From: Pseudonocardia kujensis
GTDB taxonomy: Bacteria > Actinomycetota > Actinomycetes > Mycobacteriales > Pseudonocardiaceae
Direction of reading: 5' to 3'
DNA length: 64,000 nt
Assembly (NCBI RefSeq): GCF_021283305.1
Contig: NZ_JAJSOK010000009.1
Coordinates: forward strand, 62,001-126,000
Position 1 is the first letter of the stretch. Each line of letters begins with the position of its first letter. Of this stretch, positions 19,780 to 28,241 are shown piece by piece. Below the pieces are notes generated by a model that was not told the origin of the DNA, did not search any database, and was given only the letters and a program-made list of their open reading frames with translations. A program made the translations under genes and the position numbers.

Positions 19780-20287
19780 ACGGGGTGTGCACGCCCGCCG
19801 ACCGCAGCTTCTGCAGGAGCTCGTAACCGGCCTGCGGCTGCTGGAGCCGCTCCATGTCCGAGACGATCACGTCGTAGTGGTTGCGCTGGATCCGCTCCAG
19901 AGCGTCCTCCGTCGACGGGCTGAGCTCGACGTCGATCCCCACGGTCTCCATCGCGGTCGCCTCGTGCAGGTTGTTGCTGGGGTGGTCGTCGACCCACAGC
20001 AGTCGGGCCCGGCCGCCGAGGTCCTGCAGTGTCCGCGCGGCGATGTCCACGTGGTCGAGCGCCGCCTTCTGGTCCATCGGCGGCGCGCCCTTGGCCGCGG
20101 TGGCCTGGGTCAACGCGGTCGCGGCCTGTTGCCTACTGGACGCCGAGATCTCCAGCCCATCCGGCCCCTTCACCGTCAGCGACCCGGACAGCAAGTCGGT
20201 GAGCGACTTCCGGAACAGCACGACCACGAAAACCACGAGCGCCGGCCACACCAGCACCCCGATCAGCCCGGTGACGTCCGCGAGCAC
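19646..20287 (-). CDS. Membrane-anchored receiver-domain protein
   Basis: 213 residues from GTG 20287 with AGAGGAGG upstream. One N-terminal membrane segment (residues ~6-25) is followed by a ~65-residue linker and a receiver-like domain at ~94-213. LLWVDDHPSNN gives the acidic pair Asp100/Asp101 and DVIVSDM gives Asp144 as the likely phosphoacceptor. The conserved lysine after the fifth strand is not apparent (GAEGWADTPEQL). There is no output domain and no kinase nearby. A receiver tethered to the membrane is uncommon; it may be a phosphate sink or a protein-docking module. Confidence 0.75.
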   Translation of the reverse strand: MLADVTGLIGVLVWPALVVFVVVLFRKSLTDLLSGSLTVKGPDGLEISASSRQQAATALTQATAAKGAPPMDQKAALDHVDIAARTLQDLGGRARLLWVDDHPSNNLHEATAMETVGIDVELSPSTEDALERIQRNHYDVIVSDMERLQQPQAGYELLQKLRSAGVHTPFIVYARSGRPEHFDEAVRHGAEGWADTPEQLMQMVLAAVRREKT

Positions 20288-20419
20288 GGCGCCTCCTCTC
20301 CACGGCGCTGCTCGCGAAGGGTGAGCGGTCCGTTACCGCGGTTGGTACGTACTTCTACCCAACGACGTGACGCCGCCCGAGGAGCACCCTGGTCTCCCCT
20401 GCGAGACGAGGTGAGGACG

Positions 20420-20836
20420 ATGGACGACCTGCAGCTGATCCGCAGCGAGCTCACGGCCTGGAACGACAAGGACCTCGACGGCTGGCTCGCGCTCTACTCG
20501 GAGAAGTCCGTGTTCGACGTCCCCGGCGGGATCCGCTTCGAGGGCCTCGACGGGGGCCGCCTGTTCTGGGGCGGCTACCAGAACGCCTTCCCCGACAACC
20601 GGGTCGTCGAGCGCCGGCTCTTCGGGCAGGACGGCCAGGTGCTCTTCGAGGGCGTCTTCGAAGGCACGCACTCCGGCCCCCTCCCGACACCCGACGGGCA
20701 GATGGTCGAGCCCACGAACCGGCCGGTCCGCGTCCCCTTCTCCCTGATCTACCTGGTGGAGAACGGCGTGATCGTCGGCCACTCCCTCTACTTCGACCAG
20801 CTGGACATGCTGACCCAGCTGGGTCTGCTGAGCTGA
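20420..20836 (+). CDS. SnoaL-like / NTF2-fold protein
   Basis: 138 residues from ATG 20420 (GAGGTGAGG upstream). It starts LIRSELTAWNDKDLDGWLALY and ends with VPFSLIYLVENGVIVGHSLYFDQLDMLTQLGLL, the pattern of the SnoaL/polyketide-cyclase-like branch of the NTF2 fold, including the final FDQxxxxxQLG motif. Members are small cytoplasmic enzymes or binding proteins with varied substrates; no specific reaction can be assigned. It stands alone ahead of a long gene-free stretch. Confidence 0.75.
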   Translation: MDDLQLIRSELTAWNDKDLDGWLALYSEKSVFDVPGGIRFEGLDGGRLFWGGYQNAFPDNRVVERRLFGQDGQVLFEGVFEGTHSGPLPTPDGQMVEPTNRPVRVPFSLIYLVENGVIVGHSLYFDQLDMLTQLGLLS

Positions 20837-21599
20837 CGCCGAGGGAGTGACGCGAACGGGCAGCAGTTCGGACGCGCGGAGGAGCCGGTACTTCGACGAG
20901 GGCTGCCGTGCCGGTCCGGAGAGGTCCGGACTCGAGATCATGTTTGATCGCGCCGATCCGGCAGCAAGAAAGATCGCCGGAAAACGACATGGGCAGGCCG
21001 CCTGTGACCGATCAAGGCTGTTAGATCGAGATCCGGGCGGCCCGCTCAACTGTGGGTAAGCAATTGTCCACGCAGAAGCAGAACCTCTTCCAACCTATGG
21101 CCTAACTTCGCACTCCGTTCACTGATGTGGCTAACGGTCTCCACCGGCAGGGCGACCCCAGCGGCGATGTGGCCGACCTAGACGGGAGCCCGCAGAGGGC
21201 GGGCTGTATGCACCGCTGGAGTGCCGGTCGATGGTGATCGGGGAAGAACGTGCGAGCTGGACTCGGACCGCACGATGCGGACCTTTCCACGGGTGCGGCT
21301 GCGTGCCCTGACCCATGCGGCAACGCGACACGGCAGGGCGCCCTCACCCTGCCGGACCACGGGGATTCGCCACGGTCGCCTCGGCGAGGCCAGCCCGCCG
21401 ACGAGCCCTTGGCTGCTCGAGCCGTCCCTGGTCAGACGAGTCTCGACCGTTCGACGGACGTGCACCGTTCGGACCACCCTCTTCCCCGGACGACCGTCGT
21501 GCCACTCCTGCAGCGGTTCGACGATGAGAGCACCGGGCCGAGGAAGCACGAGAAGCACTTGCTCGGTCCAAGTCGTCAGAGAGAACGGAGTTCACTGCG
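20837..21599. other. 763-bp stretch without a recognisable gene
   Basis: No open frame here resembles a protein. The segment is somewhat less GC-rich than its surroundings around 20930-21130. It contains a direct repeat GGTCCGGA (20914 region) and several GATC-containing words, but no convincing promoter, terminator or insertion sequence end. It leads into the fusion gene at 21600 (ribosome site GAACGGAG ~10 bases upstream), so it may hold the control region of the polysaccharide locus; gene decay is an alternative. Confidence 0.4.
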
Positions 21600-23936
21600 A
21601 TGAGGCAGCGTGCGGTGGTGACCGGAGGTGCGGGCTTCGTGGGATCACACCTCGTGGAGCGCCTGCTCGACGAGGACATCGACGTGATATGCCTCGACAG
21701 CTTTTTGACGAGCACTCCGGACAACGTTGCTCACCTGCAGGGACGCGACGGCTTCCGATTGCTGCGCGCGAACGTCACCGACTACGTTTCCGTCCCGGGG
21801 CCGGTCGACTACGTACTCCACTTCGCCTCGCCGGCGTCACCCGTCGACTACGCCGACTTCCCGATCCAGACCCTGAAGGTCGGCTCCATCGGCACCATGC
21901 ACACCCTCGGCCTGGCGAAGGAGAAAGGAGCTCGCTACCTGTTGGCATCGACCTCCGAGACCTATGGGGATCCTTTGGTCCACCCTCAACCGGAGACCTA
22001 CTGGGGAAACGTCAATCCCGTCGGCCCGAGATCGTGTTACGACGAGGCGAAACGATTCTCCGAAGCCATGACGACGGCATACCGCACCCGCCATGGAATG
22101 AGCACGGCCATCATGCGGATCTTCAACACCTACGGACCTCGCATGAGGCCGAACGACGGCCGCGCCATCCCGACGTTCATACGGCAAGCGCTCATGGGAG
22201 AAGCCATCACCGTCGCCGGCGACGGGAGTCAGACGCGCTCCGTGTGCTATGTCGACGATCTGGTCGAGGCCGCTGTCCGACTCCTCTTCTCGGACTCGAA
22301 CGGACCGATGAATGTCGGGAACCCGCACGAGCTCACGATGTTGGAACTCGCCGAGCTCGTTCGTGACCTGACGGGGTCCTCGTCGGCCATCGAGTTCGTC
22401 GACCGTCCCGCCGACGATCCGTCGGTGCGGCGCCCGGAGATCGAGGTGGCACGGGCCCAACTGAACTGGGAGCCGGCGGTCGACCTCGAGGACGGCCTGA
22501 CGAGGACCATCGAGTGGTTCAGGAGCCGCCTGGCCGACGTCGATCCGACGCCGGGCACTGTCCACATCCGGTCCGCAGAATCAGCGCGGGTTCCCAACGC
22601 TCGGCAGCGCCGCAAGATCGCCGTGGTGGGCACCGGCTATGTCGGCGCAGTCACCTCCACGTGCTTCGCAGCCCTCGGCCACGACGTGTGCGGGCTCGAC
22701 ACGAACCCGGTCCAGACCGGACAGCTCAATCGCGGGCAGGTCCCGTTCTACGAGCCGGGACTCGCGGAGCTGCTGACCACCGTCCTGTCCACGGGCCGGC
22801 TGAAGTTCACCGACGAGCCTGCGAAGGCCCTCGCCGACGCAGACTTCGTCTTCCTCTGTGTCGGGACACCCCAGTCGGCCAGCGGGTTGCCGGACCTCGT
22901 CCAGATCGAGGAGGCCGTCACGTCGCTGGCTCCGCACCTTCGCCCCAACAGCGTCGTCATCAACAAGTCGACCGTGCCCGTCGGCCTGGGCAACTGGGCG
23001 CGGACCATGCTGGAAGACGCCTTGCCACCGGACCGACGCTCGGCCTTCCACGTGGTCTCGAACCCCGAGTTCCTTCGCGAGGGCTCGGCCATCGAGGACT
23101 TCCTCCACCCGGACCGGATAGTGCTCGGCGGCGATGCGGCAGGGGTTCAGCGCGTCGCGGAGCTCTACCGACCTGTGCTCGATCAGGCCTTCGCCGGCGG
23201 CCGACGAACGCAGAAGCCTCGACTCATCACGACGCAGCTCCAGTCTGCGGAGATGATCAAGTATGCGGCGAACGCCTTCCTGGCCGGCAAGATCAGCTTC
23301 GCCAACGAGATCGCCAACCTCTGCGAACTCGTCGGCGCAGACGCCCGCCAGGTCCTTCCCGCCATCGGCGCGGACAACCGGATCGGATCAGCCTTCCTCC
23401 AACCCGGAATCGGCTGGGGCGGCTCCTGCTTCGGCAAGGACGTCGCGGCACTCGTGGCGACCGGCCAGGAGTACGGGTACACGCCGCCTTTGCTCCAGGC
23501 TGTCGTCGACGTGAACCACACCCAGCGGGCCGCCGCGATACGGAAGCTCCAGCGCGAACTTCGCGTACTCAAGGGCCGTCGCATCGCCCTCTGGGGCCTG
23601 GCGTTCAAACCGGGTACCGATGACCTGCGTGATGCACCAGCTCTGGACATCGCGCGGCGCCTGCTTGCCGCCGGATGTGTCGTCTCTGCCTATGACCCCG
23701 TGGTGAAGAAGCTGCCCGACAGCCTCGCAGCCGTCAGGCTGGCCACCGACGTCTACGACGCTGCCGATCGCGTCGACGCCGTCGTCCTGACCACTGAGTG
23801 GCCCGAGTTCCTCGAGATCGATGTGGTCTCCCTACGTCGGGTCATGAAGGGGAACCTCGTGCTCGACGGCCGGAACTTCCTGGTGGACGCAGCCTTCGCC
23901 GACTCGGGCATGCGCTTGGAGGGATTCGGCTGGTGA
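21600..23936 (+). CDS. Fused UDP-glucuronate decarboxylase (UDP-xylose synthase) / UDP-glucose 6-dehydrogenase
   Basis: 778 residues in one uninterrupted frame. Residues ~1-315 are a UDP-glucuronate decarboxylase: GGAGFVGSH (9-17), STSETYGDP (117-125), Tyr147/Lys151 in [22 protein letters not shown]. Residues ~338-778 are a UDP-glucose 6-dehydrogenase: [11 protein letters not shown] (342-352), [32 protein letters not shown] (551-560) and catalytic Cys610 in GGSCFGKD. The linker (~316-337) is polar. Together the halves would turn UDP-glucose into UDP-GlcA and then UDP-xylose with NAD+ recycled only in the decarboxylase step. All key residues of both halves are present, so both are probably active. 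Substrates follow from family, not from test. Confidence 0.92.
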   Translation: MRQRAVVTGGAGFVGSHLVERLLDEDIDVICLDSFLTSTPDNVAHLQGRDGFRLLRANVTDYVSVPGPVDYVLHFASPASPVDYADFPIQTLKVGSIGTMHTLGLAKEKGARYLLASTSETYGDPLVHPQPETYWGNVNPVGPRSCYDEAKRFSEAMTTAYRTRHGMSTAIMRIFNTYGPRMRPNDGRAIPTFIRQALMGEAITVAGDGSQTRSVCYVDDLVEAAVRLLFSDSNGPMNVGNPHELTMLELAELVRDLTGSSSAIEFVDRPADDPSVRRPEIEVARAQLNWEPAVDLEDGLTRTIEWFRSRLADVDPTPGTVHIRSAESARVPNARQRRKIAVVGTGYVGAVTSTCFAALGHDVCGLDTNPVQTGQLNRGQVPFYEPGLAELLTTVLSTGRLKFTDEPAKALADADFVFLCVGTPQSASGLPDLVQIEEAVTSLAPHLRPNSVVINKSTVPVGLGNWARTMLEDALPPDRRSAFHVVSNPEFLREGSAIEDFLHPDRIVLGGDAAGVQRVAELYRPVLDQAFAGGRRTQKPRLITTQLQSAEMIKYAANAFLAGKISFANEIANLCELVGADARQVLPAIGADNRIGSAFLQPGIGWGGSCFGKDVAALVATGQEYGYTPPLLQAVVDVNHTQRAAAIRKLQRELRVLKGRRIALWGLAFKPGTDDLRDAPALDIARRLLAAGCVVSAYDPVVKKLPDSLAAVRLATDVYDAADRVDAVVLTTEWPEFLEIDVVSLRRVMKGNLVLDGRNFLVDAAFADSGMRLEGFGW

Positions 23937-24159
23937 CGACGGCAACCGGCCGCTCGACGCGGATCCGCCAGGGGTTCCGTTCGGCTGAGTCCCGCAGGTG
24001 GCTGATCGCCGACCCGTGGTGCCGAAGATCGTCACCGTGCGCCACGCGCTTCGCAGCCTGCCTCGCCACCTCCTCTTCGCACCTCAGCCGCCGCGGAGGC
24101 GAGGATCGGCTGCATCACCACACTCCTGAGAGCGGTATACGCGAATTGTGAGGTTAGCC

Positions 24160-24189
24160 TTGATCCTGCTGTTCCGTGCCCCATAGCCT
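24160..24189 (+). promoter_or_regulatory. Probable promoter of the FemAB/GNAT-like gene
   Basis: TTGATC (24160-24165) and TAGCCT (24184-24189) are separated by 18 bp, a good match to primary sigma -35/-10 elements. The -10 ends eight bases before ATG 24198 and there is no ribosome site, so the transcript is probably leaderless. The rest of 23937-24197 shows nothing else. Confidence 0.55.
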
Positions 24190-24197
24190 TACCCGCG

Positions 24198-25262
24198 ATG
24201 CAGCTTGCCGGCTCGTACCGTGTGCACGTCGTCGCCCCGGACGACGACGGCGCCTCCGAGTGGGACGCCTTCCTCGCGACGGTGCCGCGAGCCCCCTATC
24301 AGCAAACGAGCGCCTGGGCCAAGGTGAAGGCGGCTCAAGGCTGGCTCTCGGCGTCGGTGATGTTCACCCGCGACGGCTCGATTCACGGTGGCGCCCAGCT
24401 TCTCTACAGATCGATTCCGTTCGCCGGGGCGGTCGGCGTCGTCGCACGCGGTCCCATCCTCGCGTCCAATGATCCGTCGCTGGTCGTCGCCGCCGTCGAC
24501 GGGCTGAAGCTGCTCGCTGTCACTCGCAACGTGACCTATCTCGTCGTGCAGCCTCCCCGTGCATTCGTCGAGGACCTGTCGCCTCGGCTACTGCAGAACG
24601 GGTACCGGACCGCACCCGAGATCGTGGCGCCACTCAACACCACGACGTGTGTCCTGGACCTCGGCCTGGGCACGGACGCGGTCCTGACCTCGATGCGGAA
24701 GAGCACCCGGCGCAGTATCCGCTTGGCCCAGCAACGGGGCGTCTCGGTCCGCGAAGGGTGCGCAGACGACCTGCCGACCTTCCATTCGCTGCTGGTCGCC
24801 ACCGCACGACGTCGCGGCTTCTCGCCGCCGCCTTCCTCCTTCTTCGGGGCCGCGTGGGCCACAATGGCTCCCAGCGGGATGTTGCGCATGGCAGTGGCGG
24901 AGGTCGACGGGGAGCCCGTGTCGGCGTTCCTCTGGGTGATGTTCGGCGACACCGTGAACTGCTGGCGTGGTGGTTGGTCCGGCAAGCATCCCGATCGGCG
25001 CCCGAACGAGGCGCTGGACTGGGTGGGAATACGCTGGGCGGCTGCGCAAGGGCTGCGGTGGTACGACTTTCAGGGCGACGCCGACTACACGCGAGGCTTC
25101 GGTGGTTTCAGAGTGATTTCCCCCGGACCGCTGGAGCGGGTCATGAGCCCGCTCCTGCGGCGTCTGTATCCGCCGCTCCTCCACCGTGCTCTGGACACCT
25201 CGGGCGTCTCCCGGTTGAAGCAGATCGTCCGGTCTCGCGGTTGGCCCGGCTCGGTCAAGTAG
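24198..25262 (+). CDS. FemAB/GNAT-superfamily transferase
   Basis: 354 residues. The fold is two GNAT-like halves as in FemX-type peptidyl or acyl transferases: PYQQTSAWAKVKAAQGW (33-49), GVVARGPIL, a basic MRKSTRRSIRLAQQRGVSV segment in the middle, then VAEVDGEPVSAFLWVMFGDTVNCWRGG and ALDWVGIRWAAAQGLRWYDF with FQGDADYTRGFGGF. In polysaccharide loci such proteins add amino-acyl or acyl groups to sugars; in cell-wall synthesis they add amino acids to lipid II. The donor here is unknown. Start codon supported by the promoter spacing. Confidence 0.82.
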   Translation: MQLAGSYRVHVVAPDDDGASEWDAFLATVPRAPYQQTSAWAKVKAAQGWLSASVMFTRDGSIHGGAQLLYRSIPFAGAVGVVARGPILASNDPSLVVAAVDGLKLLAVTRNVTYLVVQPPRAFVEDLSPRLLQNGYRTAPEIVAPLNTTTCVLDLGLGTDAVLTSMRKSTRRSIRLAQQRGVSVREGCADDLPTFHSLLVATARRRGFSPPPSSFFGAAWATMAPSGMLRMAVAEVDGEPVSAFLWVMFGDTVNCWRGGWSGKHPDRRPNEALDWVGIRWAAAQGLRWYDFQGDADYTRGFGGFRVISPGPLERVMSPLLRRLYPPLLHRALDTSGVSRLKQIVRSRGWPGSVK

Positions 25263-25357
25263 ATCGTGTGCCCGGCCCTGCACGTGAAACGTCCCGGCTG
25301 CAGTAGACCTGCCGAGCAACACGACAGCTCTGGTCGGCCACGCGCCGGTTCAGCCGG

Positions 25358-26110
25358 TCAGCTCCTGCCAGGGGGGCCACGTGAAGGGCGTTCGTCGCAT
25401 CCGCCCGGGAGGTGCCGGGGTGGCCCGACGGCAGCTCGTCCTCGGGATGCCCTCCCCCGACGGGAGCGACCCAGCGTCGCGATGATCCAGACCGCCGAGC
25501 AGCTCACGGCCAGCCCGAGCGCGGCGCCGCCGACGACGTCCGTCAAGTAGTGGACCGTCTGCACCAGCCGCGCAGACCCGATGGCGAGCACCAGCCAGCC
25601 CGCCAGCCAGGCGACGGCGGCCCGCGTCCTCGGTGATGCCGACGTCGCCCTGAGCACCACCACGACGGTCACAGCGGCGGCGGTCGCGAGCGCGGCGTGG
25701 CCCGAGGGATACAGCAGCGCGGTGCCGCCGTCCGGCCGCTGGCGGCGGACGATCTCCTTGACCAGAAGTTCGACGACGAGGCTGGCAGGAGCCGTGAGGA
25801 GGGCGAGAAACACTGCGTCCCAACGCCTTCTCCGCCAGGCCGCCGCGATGCTCACCAGGACGGCGAGCACGACCAGAGGTACGACTGCATACGCGACCGC
25901 CCGGGCGAGGGCGTCGCCGCTCACCTTGGCGGCCTCCTGCCAGTACATCATCTGTGCGTCGACCGGATCGGGCGAGCGTGTACGCCACACGACGACTGCC
26001 AAGAGCACGACCACGAACGAGGCGGCCACCGCGGTCGCCGGGACCCAAGGTGGACAGAGCACAGGGGACCGTGCGGCCTGCATGTCGGACCAGGGGCCAG
26101 CGTGCAACAT
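25358..26110 (-). CDS. PAP2-family membrane phosphatase
   Basis: About 250 residues from ATG 26110 (ATG 26083 is an alternative; the frame stays open to 26248). Motifs are complete: Lys118 and RP at 125-126 in KEIVRRQRP, PSGH at 135-138, and SARLVQTVHYLTD with Arg181, His187 and Asp191. Five to six membrane segments. In a Wzy-type polysaccharide locus this enzyme could recycle undecaprenyl pyrophosphate released on polymerisation. It lies downstream of the TagA-like gene on the same strand. Confidence 0.85.
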   Translation of the reverse strand: MLHAGPWSDMQAARSPVLCPPWVPATAVAASFVVVLLAVVVWRTRSPDPVDAQMMYWQEAAKVSGDALARAVAYAVVPLVVLAVLVSIAAAWRRRRWDAVFLALLTAPASLVVELLVKEIVRRQRPDGGTALLYPSGHAALATAAAVTVVVVLRATSASPRTRAAVAWLAGWLVLAIGSARLVQTVHYLTDVVGGAALGLAVSCSAVWIIATLGRSRRGRASRGRAAVGPPRHLPGGCDERPSRGPPGRS

Positions 26111-26156
26111 CGGCGGCCCGCCATCGGGCCGTCCGACGTCGGCTGCTCCCGACGGC

Positions 26157-26303
26157 CACCTCGGACGTGGACGCGACCTCGTCGCCGGCGAAGCGCCGCC
26201 TGCAGGACTGCGGCATCTCCGGAACGAACGAAAGAGCGTCGATCTCATCCCGATCGTTCGGCGCCTGGCGAATCCTGCGCGCCGGCCCCACCTCGACGAT
26301 CAC
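26157..26303 (-). pseudogene. Relic of the Cys-rich repeat protein's N-terminal domain
   Basis: The minus-strand frame beginning at 26303 reads IVEV, then NDRDEIDALSFVPEM and QSCRRRFAGDEVAS. This matches the intact gene at 42891-43880, which reads IIEV, DERGELGALPFMPEM and QFCGRRFRVDKLA at the same spacing. About 45 codons remain; similarity ends where the frame runs into the PAP2 gene. The relic overlaps the 3' end of the TagA-like gene in another frame. It is most likely the remains of a second copy. Confidence 0.6.
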
Positions 26304-27186
26304 CGAAGGACGGAGCGGGCCTGGAGCCTGCTGGTAGGTCCGTCGGACGGCGCGCCCCTCCTGGTGTGATGCCGGGTCCGCCCGCCACGGAGGACCGGGG
26401 CGCCAGCCGCGGTGGACGGGTGAGGATGTTCAGTACGAATGCCGGATTGTTCGTCAGGTAGCGCCGCCAGAGTCGCCGCGGCTCCCGTCTCAGTCGGTAG
26501 GCCCATTCCAGCCCGCTGTGCTGCATCCAGAGGGGCGCCTGGGCGACGGTGCCGGCGTGGAGGTCGAAGGCCGCGCCGACTCCGAGCAGAGCGTTGGCGT
26601 TCAGTCTTCCTACGTGCTCGGCCATCCAGCGCTCCTGCTTCGGCGTGCTCAGCCCGACCCAGACCAACTGCGCATTCGAGTCGTTCATGGTCTGGACGAC
26701 GTCCGCGTCCTCCTGTGGGGTCAGTGGCCGGAACGGCGGCGTCAGGGTCCCTGCGACCTTCAGCCCCGGGATGCGGCCGGCGAGCCGCTCCACGAGGAGA
26801 TCCGCGATCGACGGACCCCCGCCGTAGAAGAAGGACGACCACCCGCGTTCGGCCGCTCGGGCGAGCATCGCCAGCATGAGGTCCGGCCCGTAGACGCGAC
26901 CGACCTCGTGTCGGCCGGCCCACCGGGCCGACCACACCATCGGCATGCCGTCAGGGGTGGTCAGACCCGACCGGTTGTGTATCCGGAGCAGCTCCGGGTC
27001 CCGCTGACATTCCATGACGCCGTGCACGCCCGTGACGCACACGTATCTGTGCTCGCCGTGGTCGACCCAGCCGGTCACCTCGTCGACCGCGGCGTCGACG
27101 GTCAAACAGCTGATCCCGACTCCGAGCACGTCGACCCGCGGTGGGCCGTCCGTCGTCGACAGGGCCGGTCGATCAGACGCGGTCAC
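26245..27186 (-). CDS. WecG/TagA/CpsF-family glycosyltransferase
   Basis: 313 residues from GTG 27186, overlapping the epimerase-like gene upstream by 14 bases. The family (GT26) transfers sugars such as ManNAc or glucose to a lipid-linked acceptor on the cytoplasmic side. Visible marks: VDVLGVGISCLTVD, VTGVHGVMECQ, the catalytic TTPDGMPMVW with Asp79, VYGPDLM, FYGGGP, LVWVGLSTPKQERWM and LLGVGAAFDLHAGTVAQAP. The last ~50 residues are Pro/Arg/Gly-rich, unlike the family, and overlap the relic described at 26157-26303, so the original C-terminus has probably been altered. Confidence 0.9.
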   Translation of the reverse strand: MTASDRPALSTTDGPPRVDVLGVGISCLTVDAAVDEVTGWVDHGEHRYVCVTGVHGVMECQRDPELLRIHNRSGLTTPDGMPMVWSARWAGRHEVGRVYGPDLMLAMLARAAERGWSSFFYGGGPSIADLLVERLAGRIPGLKVAGTLTPPFRPLTPQEDADVVQTMNDSNAQLVWVGLSTPKQERWMAEHVGRLNANALLGVGAAFDLHAGTVAQAPLWMQHSGLEWAYRLRREPRRLWRRYLTNNPAFVLNILTRPPRLAPRSSVAGGPGITPGGARRPTDLPAGSRPAPSFGDRRGGAGAQDSPGAERSG

Positions 27187-28138
27187 GGCTCGTCAGCCTC
27201 GTCTCGATCCACCCGTAGGTGGGGACGAGCCCGTCACGCAAGGACGTCGTCGGCTCCCAGCCGAGAACCTTTCGCAGCAGAGAGTTGTCGGAGTTGCGTC
27301 CTCGCACTCCCTGCGGTCCCGGCACGTGCTGGAGGCTGATGTCCCGCTTGCCGGCCACCTCGATGACCATGTGGGCCAGCTGCGTGATGGACACCATCTC
27401 GTCCGTTCCGAGGTTGAGCGGCTTGGGGTAGTCGGACTGCATGATGCGGTAGATGCCTTCGACGCAGTCGTCGATGTAGCAGAACGACCGCGTCTGCTCC
27501 CCGTCCCCCCAGATCTCGATGCTGCCGCCGTCCTCGGCCAGCGCGACCTTCCGGCAGATCGCCGCCGGAGCCTTCTCGCGGCCACCGTCATAGGTCCCGA
27601 GCGGCCCGTAGATGTTGTGGAACCGCACGATGCGCGTCTGCATCGGGTACTCGTCTGCGTAGTAGGAGCAGAGCAGCTCGGTGAACAACTTCTCCCACCC
27701 GTAGGCGTCCTGAGGTTGGGCCGGATAGGCGTCGCTCTCCTTCAACGGCACGACATCGGCCTCGGTCTGCCGATACTCGGGATAGATGCAGGCCGACGAG
27801 CTGTACAGGTACCGCTCGACCCCGTTGATCACTGCGGCGTCGAGCGTGTGCAGATTGATCAGCGAATTGTTGCGCAGGATCTCTGCGTGATGCGTGGAGA
27901 TGTACCCCATGCCCCCCATGTCCGCTGCGAGTGCGTAAACCTGGTCGACCCCACGCGTCGCCTGCAGCGCCGCATCCCACCGGCGCAGGTCCAAGATCTC
28001 GAACTCGTCCGCGTCCACATCGGTGTACTCCGGGTGCTTCAGATCGACTCCGCGGACCCAGTACCCCCTCCGCTTCAGGAACGTGACGAGGTGGTGTCCG
28101 ATGAAACCCCCTGCTCCGGTGACACAGACTCGCTTCAT
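27173..28138 (-). CDS. GDP-mannose 3,5-epimerase-like nucleotide-sugar epimerase
   Basis: 321 residues; extended short-chain dehydrogenase. GAGGFIGHH (8-16) binds NAD. The family-diagnostic blocks of GDP-mannose 3,5-epimerase are present: ADMGGMGYI (72-80), SSSACIYPEY with Cys117, DAYGWEKL with Tyr146/Lys150, and FHNIYGPLGTYDGGREKAPA with Lys189. The enzyme makes GDP-L-galactose or GDP-L-gulose from GDP-mannose in plants and some prokaryotes. Catalytic Cys and Lys of the double-epimerase mechanism are retained. ATG 28138 has GGAAGGA upstream. It begins a short operon with the TagA-like and PAP2 genes. Confidence 0.85.
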   Translation of the reverse strand: MKRVCVTGAGGFIGHHLVTFLKRRGYWVRGVDLKHPEYTDVDADEFEILDLRRWDAALQATRGVDQVYALAADMGGMGYISTHHAEILRNNSLINLHTLDAAVINGVERYLYSSSACIYPEYRQTEADVVPLKESDAYPAQPQDAYGWEKLFTELLCSYYADEYPMQTRIVRFHNIYGPLGTYDGGREKAPAAICRKVALAEDGGSIEIWGDGEQTRSFCYIDDCVEGIYRIMQSDYPKPLNLGTDEMVSITQLAHMVIEVAGKRDISLQHVPGPQGVRGRNSDNSLLRKVLGWEPTTSLRDGLVPTYGWIETRLTSRDRV

Positions 28139-28241
28139 CGATCTTGTCCTTCCGTTGGTGGTGCGGTGCTCATTGGAGTTCCGGACGGTGGCCGGCGACG
28201 ATGGGATCCCTACAGCCGGCGAGCGGGACTTCGGCGTGGTT

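Noticed and set aside
20837-21599. Possible decayed insertion sequence in the long gap before the fusion gene
   Set aside because: No transposase-like frame, terminal inverted repeats or target duplication could be found.
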